DNA of 64,000 nt from JAIBJN01 sp963847985 (GCA_963847985.1 CAWKBS010000009.1:186001-250000); one strand, 5' to 3'; positions 33,417-42,192 are shown, counted from the first letter of the stretch. Made by a program: numbers and translations. The notes: generated by a model not told the origin, from the sequence alone.

Positions 33417-35489
33417 ATGGCCACGGTTCAGCTCGAGCTCGAAGGCATGACCTGCGGGGCCTGCGCGGCGAGGATCGACAAGGCGCTCAACAACCTGGAC
33501 GGCGTGGAGGCGAGCGTCAACTACGCGACCGAGCAGGCGGCCGTCAGCTACGACGACGGCGCGGTCTCCATCCAGGACCTCGTGGGCGCGGTGAGGGGCG
33601 CCGGGTACCACGCCGCGCTGACGCGGGACGCGGGCCGGGTCGGGGCCCGCATCGGTCTGCGGCTCGTCGTCGCGGCCGTGCTGACCGTCCCCCTCGCGCT
33701 CATGGCGATGGTGCCCGCGCTCGGGTTCGAGGGGTGGGAGTGGGTCGCGCTCGTGCTGGCGACACCTGTCTGGGCCTGGGCCGGCTGGCCCTTCCACCGC
33801 GCGGCGCTCAGGAGCGCGCGGCACGGCGGCGCCACCATGGACACGCTGATCTCACTGGGGACGACCGCGGCCTACGTCTGGTCGGTCGTCGCGCTGATCG
33901 TCCTCGACGACGCCGAGGTCTACTTCGAGGTGACGGCCGTCGTCACGACCCTGATCCTGCTCGGCCGCTGGCTCGAGGCCGGCGCGCGCCGGCGCTCGGG
34001 CGCCGCGTTGCGCGCCTTGCTCGAGCTGGGCGCGAAGGAGGCGCGGGTCCTCCGCGACGGAGTCGAAGTCGCCGTCCCGCCGGAGGAGCTCGCTGTCGGC
34101 GACCTGCTCGTCGTCCGCCCGGGCGAGAAGCTGGCGGCCGACGGCGTGGTCGTCGAGGGAAGCTCCGCCGTCGACCGGTCGATGCTGACCGGCGAGCCCG
34201 GCCCCGTGGACGTCGGCCCCGGAGACGAGGTCGCCGGGGCGACGGTGAACGCGTCCGGCCGGCTGGTCGTCCGGGCGACCCGCGTGGGCGCGGAGACGGC
34301 GCTGGCTCAGATCGCCCGGCTCGTCGCCGACGCACAGGCCGGGAAGGCGCCGATCCAGCGCCTGGCCGACCGGGTCTCGGGCGTCTTCGTCCCGATCGTG
34401 ATCGGGCTCTCGCTGGCAACGCTCGCGGGCTGGCTCCTGTTCGGCGGCAGCGTCACGGAGGCGTTCACCGCCGCCGTCGCCGTCCTGATCATCGCCTGCC
34501 CCTGCGCGCTCGGCCTCGCCACGCCCACGGCCCTGCTGGTCGGCACCGGCCGCGGCGCGCAACTCGGCATCGTCATCAAGGGCCCGGAGGTGCTGGAGCA
34601 GACGAAGCGCGTCTCCACGATCGTCCTGGACAAGACCGGCACCGTCACCGAGGGCCGCATGGAGCTCGTGGACGTCGTGCCGATGAACGGCGCCGCGCGC
34701 GCGGACGTCCTCCGACTGGCCGGCGCGGTCGAGGACGCGAGCGAGCATCCAGTCGCGCGGGCCGTCGCGGCGGCGGCGCGCGCCGAGCTGGGCTCGCTGC
34801 CGCCGGTGGAGAGCTTCGCGAGCCGGCCGGGCATCGGGGTCGTCGGGCTCGTCGAGGGCCACGAGGTCGAGATCGGCCGCGGCCCGGAGGGCATCACGGT
34901 CGCCTGGGACGGCGTGCCACGCGCGACCCTGGTCGTCGCCGACACCGTGAAGCCGACGAGCGCCGAGGCGGTCGCGGAGCTCCGCGCGCTCGGCCTCACG
35001 CCGGTCCTGCTGACGGGCGACCGGGAAGAGACAGCGCGGACTGTCGCCGCGGAGGTGGGCATCGAGCGCGCGCTCGCCCAGGTCCTCCCGGGTGACAAGG
35101 CGGCCGAGGTGCGCAGGCTCCAGGACGAGGGCGAGGTCGTGGCGATGGTCGGCGACGGCGTCAACGACGCTCCCGCGCTCGCCCAGGCCGATCTGGGCAT
35201 TGCCATCGGCACGGGCACCGACGTGGCCATCGAGGCCAGCGACCTGACGCTCGTCTCCGGCGACCTGCGTGGGGCGGCCGACGCCATCCGCCTCTCGCGC
35301 CGCGTCCTCGGCACGATCAAGGGCAACCTCTTCTGGGCCTTCGCCTATAACGTCGCCGCCATCCCGCTGGCGATCGCCGGGCTCCTCAACCCGATCGTGG
35401 CCGCAGCCGCGATGGCCGCCTCGAGCCTCTTCGTCGTCTCGAACTCCCTCAGGCTACGGCGCTTCCGCAGCCCCCGCGAAGCGGGCTAG
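33417..35489 (+). CDS. copA: Copper-exporting P1B-type ATPase
   Basis: 690 residues. Single N-terminal HMA domain with GMTCGACAARI (Cys13/Cys16). Eight expected membrane segments. Actuator loop LTGEPGPV, channel motif IACPCALGLATPTALL (CPC near residue 360), phosphorylation site DKTGTVTEGRM (Asp near 405), SEHPVARAV, GDGVNDAPALAQADLG, C-terminal YN/MAASSLFVVSNSLRLRR typical of Cu(I) specificity. No Shine-Dalgarno; translation is probably leaderless. Regulation by copper through a CsoR-like repressor is suggested by the operator, though no csoR gene lies in the window. Confidence 0.95.
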   Translation: MATVQLELEGMTCGACAARIDKALNNLDGVEASVNYATEQAAVSYDDGAVSIQDLVGAVRGAGYHAALTRDAGRVGARIGLRLVVAAVLTVPLALMAMVPALGFEGWEWVALVLATPVWAWAGWPFHRAALRSARHGGATMDTLISLGTTAAYVWSVVALIVLDDAEVYFEVTAVVTTLILLGRWLEAGARRRSGAALRALLELGAKEARVLRDGVEVAVPPEELAVGDLLVVRPGEKLAADGVVVEGSSAVDRSMLTGEPGPVDVGPGDEVAGATVNASGRLVVRATRVGAETALAQIARLVADAQAGKAPIQRLADRVSGVFVPIVIGLSLATLAGWLLFGGSVTEAFTAAVAVLIIACPCALGLATPTALLVGTGRGAQLGIVIKGPEVLEQTKRVSTIVLDKTGTVTEGRMELVDVVPMNGAARADVLRLAGAVEDASEHPVARAVAAAARAELGSLPPVESFASRPGIGVVGLVEGHEVEIGRGPEGITVAWDGVPRATLVVADTVKPTSAEAVAELRALGLTPVLLTGDREETARTVAAEVGIERALAQVLPGDKAAEVRRLQDEGEVVAMVGDGVNDAPALAQADLGIAIGTGTDVAIEASDLTLVSGDLRGAADAIRLSRRVLGTIKGNLFWAFAYNVAAIPLAIAGLLNPIVAAAAMAASSLFVVSNSLRLRRFRSPREAG

Positions 35490-35538
35490 ACCCGCAGTGC
35501 AGGAAGATGCACTCTTTGCCTGACGTCCTGGGATCAGG

Positions 35539-36384
35539 ATGACCGAGGCGAGGATCGACGCAAGCGCGTTCAATCAGTTCGAGGCGGCCGGGTGGGAGAA
35601 GCAGGCCGCCGGCTACGAGGACTTCTTCGGCCCGATCACCACGCGCCTCGTCGAGCCGCTCCTCGACGCAGCCGAGATCGGTGCGGGGAAACGCGTGCTC
35701 GACGTCGCCACCGGCCCTGGATACGTCGCCGCCAAGGCCGCCGAGCGAGGTGCGGCGACGATCGGCCTCGACAACGCCGAGGCGATGCTCTCGATCGCGC
35801 GCCGACTCCATCCGCGGCTCGAGTTTCGCCGCGGCGACGTCGAAAGCCTCCCGTTTCGCGACGGATCGTTCGACGCGGTCGTCGGGAACTTCATCCTGCT
35901 TCACCTCGGTCGGCCGGAGCGGGCGGTCCAAGAGTTCGTCCGCGTCCTCGCCCGTGGAGGCAGACTGGCGCTTACCGTTTGGGACGTTCCAGAGCGAGCC
36001 CGATTGCTCGGAGCGCTCCTCGACGCGGTGGCGGCGGCCGGAGCAGCCATCCCGGAGGACATTCCAGCGGGCCCTCCGATCTTCCGGTTCGCCGACGAGC
36101 GAGAGTTCGACCTGCTTCTGCGCGGCCAAGGATTGGAGAGCGTCGAGGTGCGGACGATTGGCTTCTCGTGCTCCGCCGCCTCCGCGGACGATCTCTGGCG
36201 AGGCTTGCTCGGCGGCACGGTCCGGCTTTCCGCGCTCGTCCAACGCCAACCAGACGACGTTCAGCGGGAGATTCGCGCGGCGTTCGATGGGATCGTCCAG
36301 GCGCACCAGATCGGCGACCGGCTGGAGATTCCCGTGTCCGTGAAGCTCGCGTCCGGCCGAAAGGTGACAGGGCTCCGCGACTAG
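35539..36384 (+). CDS. SAM-dependent class I methyltransferase
   Basis: 281 residues from ATG 35539, preceded by GGGATCAGG. Motif I VLDVATGPGYVAAKAAERG near residue 55, acidic loop GLDNAEAMLSIARR, motif II/III FRRGDVESLPFRDGSFDAVV and LARGGRLALTVWD. UbiE/Methyltransf_11 type; substrate not predictable. It follows copA by 49 bp but nothing links the functions. It overlaps the convergent membrane gene by 4 nt. Confidence 0.87.
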   Translation: MTEARIDASAFNQFEAAGWEKQAAGYEDFFGPITTRLVEPLLDAAEIGAGKRVLDVATGPGYVAAKAAERGAATIGLDNAEAMLSIARRLHPRLEFRRGDVESLPFRDGSFDAVVGNFILLHLGRPERAVQEFVRVLARGGRLALTVWDVPERARLLGALLDAVAAAGAAIPEDIPAGPPIFRFADEREFDLLLRGQGLESVEVRTIGFSCSAASADDLWRGLLGGTVRLSALVQRQPDDVQREIRAAFDGIVQAHQIGDRLEIPVSVKLASGRKVTGLRD

Positions 36385-36722
36385 CGCGACTCGAGCGGGT
36401 GGTGGCGCCCGTGGTAGGAGATCAGCGTGCAGAGGAGGCCGGTCAACGCCACGCCGGGGCCGACCTCGAGGAGCAGGCGCGCCTCGTCGGAGCGATCGAC
36501 ACCGGTGACGAGCCCGCCCACCGCGATCCAGACGGCCGCGAGGATGGCCGGGAGGAGTAGGAGAATCACCGTCCAGTCGTGCCACGGCCGGTTCCGCCGC
36601 TCCCAGAGCGCGTAGTCGCCGACCGCCAGGGCCAGGATGAGCAACGCGGGCAGGATCCCGGTCAGCACCTCGCCGGAGGCCGCCGCCACCCACACGGCGA
36701 GCGCCGCCGCCCCGATCGTCAG
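36381..36722 (-). CDS. Small membrane protein downstream of the MMPL exporter
   Basis: 113 residues if it starts at CTG 36722, which overlaps the MMPL stop as CTGA; GTG 36695 would give 104. Three or four hydrophobic helices: TIGAAALAVWVAAASGEVLT, GILPALLILALAVGDYALWE, TVILLLLPAILAAVWIAVGG, VGPGVALTGLLCTLISY. No family recognised. Position and overlap suggest it is co-expressed with the exporter. Start uncertain. Confidence 0.6.
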   Translation of the reverse strand: MTIGAAALAVWVAAASGEVLTGILPALLILALAVGDYALWERRNRPWHDWTVILLLLPAILAAVWIAVGGLVTGVDRSDEARLLLEVGPGVALTGLLCTLISYHGRHHPLESR

Positions 36723-38905
36723 GTAGCGCGGCGCGGCTCCGGCTCCTCTTCGTGCCCCTCGACGTGAACGTCGGGAAGCCAGGCGAGCCAGGACGGCAGA
36801 TACCAGTTCCAGCGGCCGAGGAGCTTCATGGTCGCCGGCACGACGACGGAGCGGATGATGGTCGCGTCGATGAAGAGCGCGACCGCGATCCCGAAGCCCA
36901 TCTGCTGGAACATCACGAGATCGCCGCGGGCGAAGCCGGCGAAGACGGCGATGATGATCAGCGCGGCGCCGGTGATCAGGCGCGCGGTCGAGCCGACGCC
37001 GAAGGAGATCGCGTCGTCGGTGACGCCGGTCTGCGAGTAGCGCTCGCGGATCCGCGAGAGCAGGAAGACCTGGTAGTCCATCGAGAGGCCGAAGAGGACG
37101 GCGAAGAGGAAGAGCGGCACCCACGCCTCGACGATGGCGACCTGCTGGAAGCCGAACAGCTCGTTCCCCACCCCCTTGACGAAGACCAGCACGAGCAGGC
37201 CGTAGGCGGCGCCGACCGCGAGCAGGTTCATGGCGATCGCGGTCGCCGGGATGACAATCGAGCGGAACGCGATCGTGAGCAGGACGAAGCTGAGGCCGAG
37301 GACGAAGGCGAACACGATCGGCAGCCAGGAGTCCATGACGTCGTAGTAGTCGATGTCCTCCGCGGTGTCGCCGCCGACGAAGGCATCCGCTCCCGAGCCC
37401 GCGAACGCCGCAGGAATGACCTCGCTGCGCAGCTCACGCACGGCGGCGACTGCCTCGACGGAGACGGCGTCGCCGGCGACCGGGACGGTCAGGACGACCA
37501 GCGCCCCGTCCGGGCTCGTCTCCGTCGTGGCCTCGCCGAAGATCTCACGGCTCGCCAGCTCGGCCTGCAGCCCCTCGACCGCCTGGCGGACGTCCGGCGA
37601 GGCCGTGTCCCCCTCCACGACGATCCGCACCGGATCGGTCGTCTGCCCCGGGAACTCCCGATTCAGGAGGAGGAAGCCCTGCTTCGACTCGAAGCGGTCG
37701 GGCAGCGTGCTGATGCCCGCGGTGCCGGACTCCAGGGAGAGGACGGGGACGGCTGCCGCGAGCAGCAGCCCGACTGCCGCCACGAGGCTGACGACCGGGC
37801 GCCGCATGACCGCGGCGACGATCCTCCCCCAGAAGCGGCTCTCGGGCCGCAGGGCGCGCTTGCCGAAGTACGGAATCCGCAGCCGCTCGATGCCGTCGCC
37901 CAGGAGGCTGAGCACGGCCGGCAGCAGCGTCAGCGCGGCCACGACGGAGACGATGCCGACGAGGATCGCCCCGGTCGCCAGGCTGCGCATGATCGTGTTC
38001 GGCACGAGCTCGAGACCGGTCATGGCGAGGACGAACGCGGCGCCGCTGAACAGCACCGCGCGGCTCGCAGTGGCCCCGGCCGTCTCGATCGCGTCGAGCT
38101 TCTCGCGGCCCTGCGCCCGCTCCTCGCGGAAGCGGCTGAGGATGAAGAGCGAGTAGTCGATCCCCAGCGCGAGGCCCATCCCGAAGATCATGTTCGTGAC
38201 GAAGACGGAGAGATCGAAGACCTGGCCGAGCAGTGCGGTCAGCGCCAGCGCGACGACGATGGAGAGGACGGCGAGCACGAGTGGGATCACGCCCGCGACA
38301 ACGGTTCCGAAGACGAGGAGCAGGACGATGAGCGCGGCCGGCGCGCCGAAGAAGAGCTCGCCCTCCTGCAGGTCCTCCTCCGACAGCCGCGAGAAGTCTT
38401 CGTCGAGGGTGAGCTCGCCCGTCATCGCCGCTTCGACGCCGGGCTCTTCGTCGAGGCGCTCCACGACGGCGATCACGTCCGGGAGGCTGTCCTCGTTGCG
38501 CCCGAGGCCGACGAGGACGGCGGTAGCGGAGGCGTCCTCGGAGTCGAGCCCCTCCTGGCCCTCGTCGGCGGAGGTGACCACGGTGGCAGCCCCGGCCTCC
38601 TCCAGCTCGACGCCCAGCGCGGCGACGCGGTCGGCGTTCACGTCGCCGCCCTCGAAGCTGACGACGACGAGCTCGCTCGTGCCTTGCGCCGTGGTCTCCT
38701 GCGAAGGTGGGAAGTGCTCGAAGAACAGCTCCTCGGCCCGCTTCGAGTCCGTGGGCGAGGTGACCTCGCCCTCCGTGGTGAGCGTGTCGCCGAGGAGCGC
38801 GCCGACGACGACCATCGAAACGACGACGGCGACGAGCCACGCGCCCACCGTCCGCCACGGACGGCGCGCGCACGCTCGGGCAAGCGACTCGGTCGAGATG
38901 CTCAC
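36719..38905 (-). CDS. MMPL-family (RND superfamily) transporter
   Basis: 728 residues from ATG 38905. Twelve predicted membrane segments in two halves, each preceded by a large extracytoplasmic domain (residues about 45-165 and 390-510). Typical TM4-6 sequence FGMGLALGIDYSLFILSRFR and its repeat LFGLSMDYQVFLLSRIRERY with the conserved DY pair involved in proton translocation. Substrates of the family are lipids, siderophores or drugs; unknown here. The promoter 10-40 nt upstream has a 17-nt spacer and a near-palindrome that may be an operator. Confidence 0.93.
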   Translation of the reverse strand: MSISTESLARACARRPWRTVGAWLVAVVVSMVVVGALLGDTLTTEGEVTSPTDSKRAEELFFEHFPPSQETTAQGTSELVVVSFEGGDVNADRVAALGVELEEAGAATVVTSADEGQEGLDSEDASATAVLVGLGRNEDSLPDVIAVVERLDEEPGVEAAMTGELTLDEDFSRLSEEDLQEGELFFGAPAALIVLLLVFGTVVAGVIPLVLAVLSIVVALALTALLGQVFDLSVFVTNMIFGMGLALGIDYSLFILSRFREERAQGREKLDAIETAGATASRAVLFSGAAFVLAMTGLELVPNTIMRSLATGAILVGIVSVVAALTLLPAVLSLLGDGIERLRIPYFGKRALRPESRFWGRIVAAVMRRPVVSLVAAVGLLLAAAVPVLSLESGTAGISTLPDRFESKQGFLLLNREFPGQTTDPVRIVVEGDTASPDVRQAVEGLQAELASREIFGEATTETSPDGALVVLTVPVAGDAVSVEAVAAVRELRSEVIPAAFAGSGADAFVGGDTAEDIDYYDVMDSWLPIVFAFVLGLSFVLLTIAFRSIVIPATAIAMNLLAVGAAYGLLVLVFVKGVGNELFGFQQVAIVEAWVPLFLFAVLFGLSMDYQVFLLSRIRERYSQTGVTDDAISFGVGSTARLITGAALIIIAVFAGFARGDLVMFQQMGFGIAVALFIDATIIRSVVVPATMKLLGRWNWYLPSWLAWLPDVHVEGHEEEPEPRRAT

Positions 38906-38914
38906 GGCGGCGGG

Positions 38915-38943
38915 AAGTTAGCAATCACTCACAAGAGAGTCAA
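38915..38943 (-). promoter_or_regulatory. Promoter of the MMPL gene with possible operator
   Basis: Minus strand: -35 TTGACT (38943-38938), 17-nt spacer, -10 TAACTT (38920-38915). Within the spacer, TCACTC and GAGTCA (plus-strand reading, about 38925-38942) form an imperfect inverted repeat of the kind bound by TetR proteins. This AT-richer patch stands out locally. Confidence 0.6.
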
Positions 38944-38969
38944 GGAGGCTCCCCATGTAAGGTGCCGCC

Positions 38970-39380
38970 GTGCTCGCCATCACCGCCGGCAGCTTCCGCT
39001 TCGGCGCGCAGCTCGAGGAGGACGCCGCCCCGAAGACGATCGCGGCGCTGCGCACCCTCCTCCCGCTCCGCAGCCAGCTCGTTCAGGCCCGCTGGAGCGG
39101 CGAGTCGGCCTGGGTGCCGATGGGGTTCGAGATCGACCTCGCGCTCGGCCCCGAGAACGCCAACAGCTACCCGGCCGCCGGCGAGCTGCTGCTCTACCCG
39201 GGCGGCCTCTCCGAGGTCGAGATCCTCTTCCCCTACGGGGCCACCTGCTTCGCCAGCAAGATGGGCCAGCTCGCCGGGAACCACTTCGCCACGATCGTCG
39301 AGGGCGGCGAGCAACTCGCCGAGCTCGGCCGCGTCGTCCTCTGGGAGGGCGCGCAGCCGATCGTCTTCGAAGAGGGCTAG
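38970..39380 (+). CDS. DUF3830 family protein
   Basis: 136 residues from GTG 38970 with AAGG seven nt upstream. Cyclophilin-like small protein family: ITAGSFRFGAQLEEDAAPKT, ARWSGESAWVPMG, GELLLYPGGLSEVEILFPYG, GNHFATIVEGGEQL. Biochemical role unknown in the family. An SD-like GGAGG plus ATG-TAA start-stop pair lies just upstream (38944-38959). Confidence 0.75.
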   Translation: MLAITAGSFRFGAQLEEDAAPKTIAALRTLLPLRSQLVQARWSGESAWVPMGFEIDLALGPENANSYPAAGELLLYPGGLSEVEILFPYGATCFASKMGQLAGNHFATIVEGGEQLAELGRVVLWEGAQPIVFEEG

Positions 39381-39433
39381 CCGAACAGTCACCGGATCTT
39401 CCCCGCGTGGCCACCCGCGTCTCGCGCACGATC

Positions 39434-40312
39434 ATGGGCATGAGGCTCTTCGTCGTCGCGTGGCGGGAGGCCCCCGTCGCCGTCGCGCTCGCCGCCGCCG
39501 GCAGCCGGATCGGGCTCGAGACGGCGGTCCTGACCCCACCGGAAATGGCGAAGCGGGCCACGCCCGGCGACCTCATTCTTTCGCACCTCGACGTCAAGCC
39601 GACGCTCGACGGGGTCGAGGCAGGCGTCGCGAGGCTGCGCGGCCTCCGCTCGCGCGGAATCACCGTCCTCAACCCGCCCGAAGCGATGCTCGCGTGCCAC
39701 GACAAGCTCGTGACCGCCCTGCGTCTCGGCCGCGCGGGGCTGCCGCATCCCGAGACGGCGTACCTGAGCGCCGCGTCCACCCGCCGCGACGTCTCTCGGC
39801 TCCGCTTCCCCTTCGTCGTCAAGCCCCGTTTCGGGAGCCGCGGCGAGCACGTGCACCGCTGCGACGACCCTGACGCCCTCGGCCAGCTTCTTGCCGGACT
39901 GCGGAAGTTCGGCTGGTTCCGGCGCCAGGGCGCACTGATCCAGGAGCTCGTCCCTCCGACCGGCTACGACCTGCGCGTCCTCGTTGCCGGCGGGCGGGCC
40001 GTCGGCGCGGTTCGCCGCGTTGCGCCCCCCGGCGAATGGCGGACGAACGTGGCGCTGGGCGCCGTCCGGCGCCCCTTCTTGCCCCAGCCCGTGGAGTGCG
40101 AGCTCGCGGTCGCAGCCGCGGCCGCTACGGGGGTTGACCTCGCCGGCGTCGACCTGATCCCGCGGCCGGACGGCAGCCTCGCCGTCCTCGAGGTCAACGG
40201 AGCGCCCGAGTTCACCGCCGCTTACTCGCTCGACGGCCGCGACGTCTTCGAAGCCGTCCTGATCGGGCTCCTGCTCCCGGAACCGGCCGGCAACACGCTC
40301 GCTAGAGCGTGA
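39434..40312 (+). CDS. RimK-type ATP-grasp ligase
   Basis: 292 residues from ATG 39434 (a second ATG at 39440). ATP-grasp signatures: ACHDKLVTALRLGRAGLPHP, FVVKPRFGSRGEHVHRC (ATP-binding loop), GALIQELVPPTGYDLRVLVA, GVDLAGVDLIPRPDGSLAVLEVNGAP split over the metal site (E/N). Members add glutamate or other amino acids to proteins or cofactors. The acceptor cannot be inferred from neighbours. The 3' end overlaps convergent hisA by 11 nt. Confidence 0.82.
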   Translation: MGMRLFVVAWREAPVAVALAAAGSRIGLETAVLTPPEMAKRATPGDLILSHLDVKPTLDGVEAGVARLRGLRSRGITVLNPPEAMLACHDKLVTALRLGRAGLPHPETAYLSAASTRRDVSRLRFPFVVKPRFGSRGEHVHRCDDPDALGQLLAGLRKFGWFRRQGALIQELVPPTGYDLRVLVAGGRAVGAVRRVAPPGEWRTNVALGAVRRPFLPQPVECELAVAAAAATGVDLAGVDLIPRPDGSLAVLEVNGAPEFTAAYSLDGRDVFEAVLIGLLLPEPAGNTLARA

Positions 40313-41006
40313 CCTTGCCTTCGAGGAGCGCGCGGCCGACGACCGCGCCCTCGAGGCCCAACGCAGCGAGCGCGGTGAGGTCGTCCTCGGAACGGACGCC
40401 GCCAGCGGCCAGCACCGGCAGCCCCGAGCGGTCACGAACGCGCTCGAGCAGGCCGAGATCGGGGCCCTCCATCGTCCCGTCGCGGTCGATCGCCGTGCAG
40501 AGGAGGCGGCGAACGCCGGCCTCGGCGCAGCGCTCGGCGAACTCGTCCGGCGAGAGCTCCGTCATCCGGCTCCAGCCGGCGACCGCGACGCGCCCGTCCC
40601 GCGCGTCGACGGCGACGACGAGCCGCTCGTCGAACGCGGCCGCCAGCTCGGCGAGCGCTCCCGGTGAGCCGATGGCGGCCGTCCCCGCGACCACCCGGGC
40701 CGCGCCGGCGTCCAGGAGCGCCTGCGCGTCGGCGAGCGAGCGGATGCCGCCGGAGGCCTGCACGGGGGTGGGCGACGCGGCCGCGGCCAGCCTGCCGACG
40801 AGCTCGGCGCGGATCCGCCCGGTGCGCGCGCCGTCGAGGTCGACGACGTGGACGAGAGGCGGCCGTGCGGCGGCGAAGCGCGTGACGAGCTCGACCGGGT
40901 CACCCGCATGCGCGACGACGTCGTCGAATCCGCCCTGCCGCAGCCGGACTGCCTCGGCGCCGACGACGTCCACCGCCGGGATCAGCTGGAAGCCTTCGCG
41001 CTCCAT
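40302..41006 (-). CDS. hisA: ProFAR isomerase HisA
   Basis: 234 residues. Beta/alpha barrel: QLIPAVDVVGAEAVRLRQG, HVVDLDGAR, VQASGGIRSLADAQALLDAG, VVAGTAAIGSPGAL, VVAVDARDGRVAVAGW, LLCTAIDRDGTMEGPDLGLL, VLAAGGVRSEDDL. Catalytic Asp residues in AVD and TAIDRDGT are present. Fourth step pathway isomerase. Divergent from the hisR-hisG operon with a shared 38-bp control region. Whether it also serves tryptophan synthesis (PriA) cannot be told; no trpF was seen here. Confidence 0.93.
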   Translation of the reverse strand: MEREGFQLIPAVDVVGAEAVRLRQGGFDDVVAHAGDPVELVTRFAAARPPLVHVVDLDGARTGRIRAELVGRLAAAASPTPVQASGGIRSLADAQALLDAGAARVVAGTAAIGSPGALAELAAAFDERLVVAVDARDGRVAVAGWSRMTELSPDEFAERCAEAGVRRLLCTAIDRDGTMEGPDLGLLERVRDRSGLPVLAAGGVRSEDDLTALAALGLEGAVVGRALLEGKVTL

Positions 41007-41033
41007 TGCGTTGCCATGTTAACATGCTAATAT
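41006..41033 (+). promoter_or_regulatory. hisA/hisR divergent promoter with trp-operator-like palindrome
   Basis: A perfect 12-bp palindrome CATGTTAACATG (41015-41026) lies inside a 20-bp imperfect one (41012-41031), centred on GTTAAC as in the E. coli trp operator. A promoter for hisR brackets it: -35-like TTGCGT (41006-41011), 16-nt spacer, -10 TAATAT (41028-41033). The hisA start codon is 9 nt to the left, so one protein could block both directions. Confidence 0.7.
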
Positions 41034-41044
41034 GACGGCACCCG

Positions 41045-41356
41045 ATGGCGGACCGATCACACCCATGGCGAACGAGCGAGATGGAGGACCTCTTCGAGGC
41101 GATCCGGAGCCTCGAGGGGGCGGACGAGGTGGAGCACTTCCTGCGGGATCTGTGCACGCTGAGCGAGCTCGAGGCGATGGCGCACCGCTGGGAAGTGGTG
41201 AAGCTGCTCGACCGGGGCCTCCCCTACCAGGAGATCGCCAGGCAAACGGGCGCCTCGACGACGACGGTGACCCGCGTGGCGCACTGGCTTCGCCACGGCG
41301 AGGGTGGCTACCGGACGGCGCTGGAGCGCCGGCTGCCCCTCTCCCCGACAGCCTGA
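41045..41356 (+). CDS. hisR: TrpR-family regulator (YerC/YecD type), probable histidine regulator
   Basis: 103 residues from ATG 41045; an internal ATG at 41081 (MEDLFEAIRS) is possible. TrpR/YerC features: FLRDLCTLSELEAMAHRWEV and the helix-turn-helix YQEIARQTGASTTTVTRVAHWLRHGEGGY (residues 62-90). It is the first gene of the his operon and overlaps hisG. TrpR-type HisR proteins have been predicted to regulate histidine genes in Gram-positive bacteria. Here the GTTAAC palindrome in front supports autoregulation. Confidence 0.88.
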   Translation: MADRSHPWRTSEMEDLFEAIRSLEGADEVEHFLRDLCTLSELEAMAHRWEVVKLLDRGLPYQEIARQTGASTTTVTRVAHWLRHGEGGYRTALERRLPLSPTA

Positions 41357-42192
41357 AGATCGCCGTTCCCGCCAAGGGCCGCCTGCGTGAGCCCGCCGTC
41401 GCGCTGCTCGAGGACGCCGGCCTCGGGCCGGAGGAGCCCGGCGAGCGAGCGCTCGCCTTTGCCTGCCGGAACGCGCCGGTCGAGGTGCTGCTCGTCCGCG
41501 CCGCCGACATCCCCGAGTACGTCCAGGACGGGGTCGTCGACTGCGGGATCACCGGCGCCGACCTCGTCGCCGAGCGCGGCGCGCGGGTGACCGAGCTGCT
41601 CCGCCTCGGCTTCGGCGGCTGCACGCTCGAGGCCGCGGTTCCGCAGGAGTCGCCGGTCGAGGAGCTGACCGGGCTGGCCGGATTGCGAGTCGCCACCGTC
41701 TATCCGCACCTCACCTCGCGCCTGCTCGCCGAGCGCGGCGTCGACGTCGAGCTCGTGGACGTGACCGGCTCCGTCGAGGTGGCGCCGCGGCTCGGGCTCG
41801 CGGACGCGATCGTCGATCTCGTCTCCAGCGGGAACACGCTGCGGACGAACGGCCTGCGCTCGCTCGGGGCGCTGTTCGCCTCCGAGGCCGTGCTCGTGGC
41901 CGCGGAGGAGCCCGATGACGCCTCGCTCCGGCTGCGAGCGATCCTTGCCAGCGTCGTCCAGGCCCGCGAGGCGCGCTACCTCATGCTGAACGCCCCCGAG
42001 GCGGCGCTGGAGGAGATCTGCGCTCTCGTCCCCGGCTCCGGCGCGCCGAGCGTCATCCCGCTCGCGGAGCCCGGCATGGTCGCGGTGCACGCCCTCGTGC
42101 CCGCAGCCGACGTCTGGCGTCTCCTGCCGCAGCTCGAGGAGGCCGGCGCGACCTCGATCCTGCTCGTTCCCGTGGAGCGGATGCTGGCATGA
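41353..42192 (+). CDS. hisG: ATP phosphoribosyltransferase, apparent CTG start
   Basis: 279 residues from CTG 41353 (LKIAVPAKGRLREPAVALLE). The homologous start in the family is Met at exactly this Leu, and no ATG, GTG or TTG occurs in frame nearby; the CTG overlaps the hisR stop as CTGA. Long-form HisG with C-terminal regulatory domain: DYVxDG-like EYVQDGVVDCGITGADLVAE, ATVYPHLTSRLLAERG, VDVTGSVEVAPRLGLADAIV, DLVSSGNTLRTNGL, and C-terminal PLAEPGMVAVHALVP. It catalyses the committed step, PRPP plus ATP. Confidence 0.93.
   Translation: MKIAVPAKGRLREPAVALLEDAGLGPEEPGERALAFACRNAPVEVLLVRAADIPEYVQDGVVDCGITGADLVAERGARVTELLRLGFGGCTLEAAVPQESPVEELTGLAGLRVATVYPHLTSRLLAERGVDVELVDVTGSVEVAPRLGLADAIVDLVSSGNTLRTNGLRSLGALFASEAVLVAAEEPDDASLRLRAILASVVQAREARYLMLNAPEAALEEICALVPGSGAPSVIPLAEPGMVAVHALVPAADVWRLLPQLEEAGATSILLVPVERMLA

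Noticed and set aside
36752..39433. Plus-strand frame running opposite the MMPL gene into the RimK-like gene
   Set aside because: Antisense shadow of MMPL; conserved sequence starts only at 39434.
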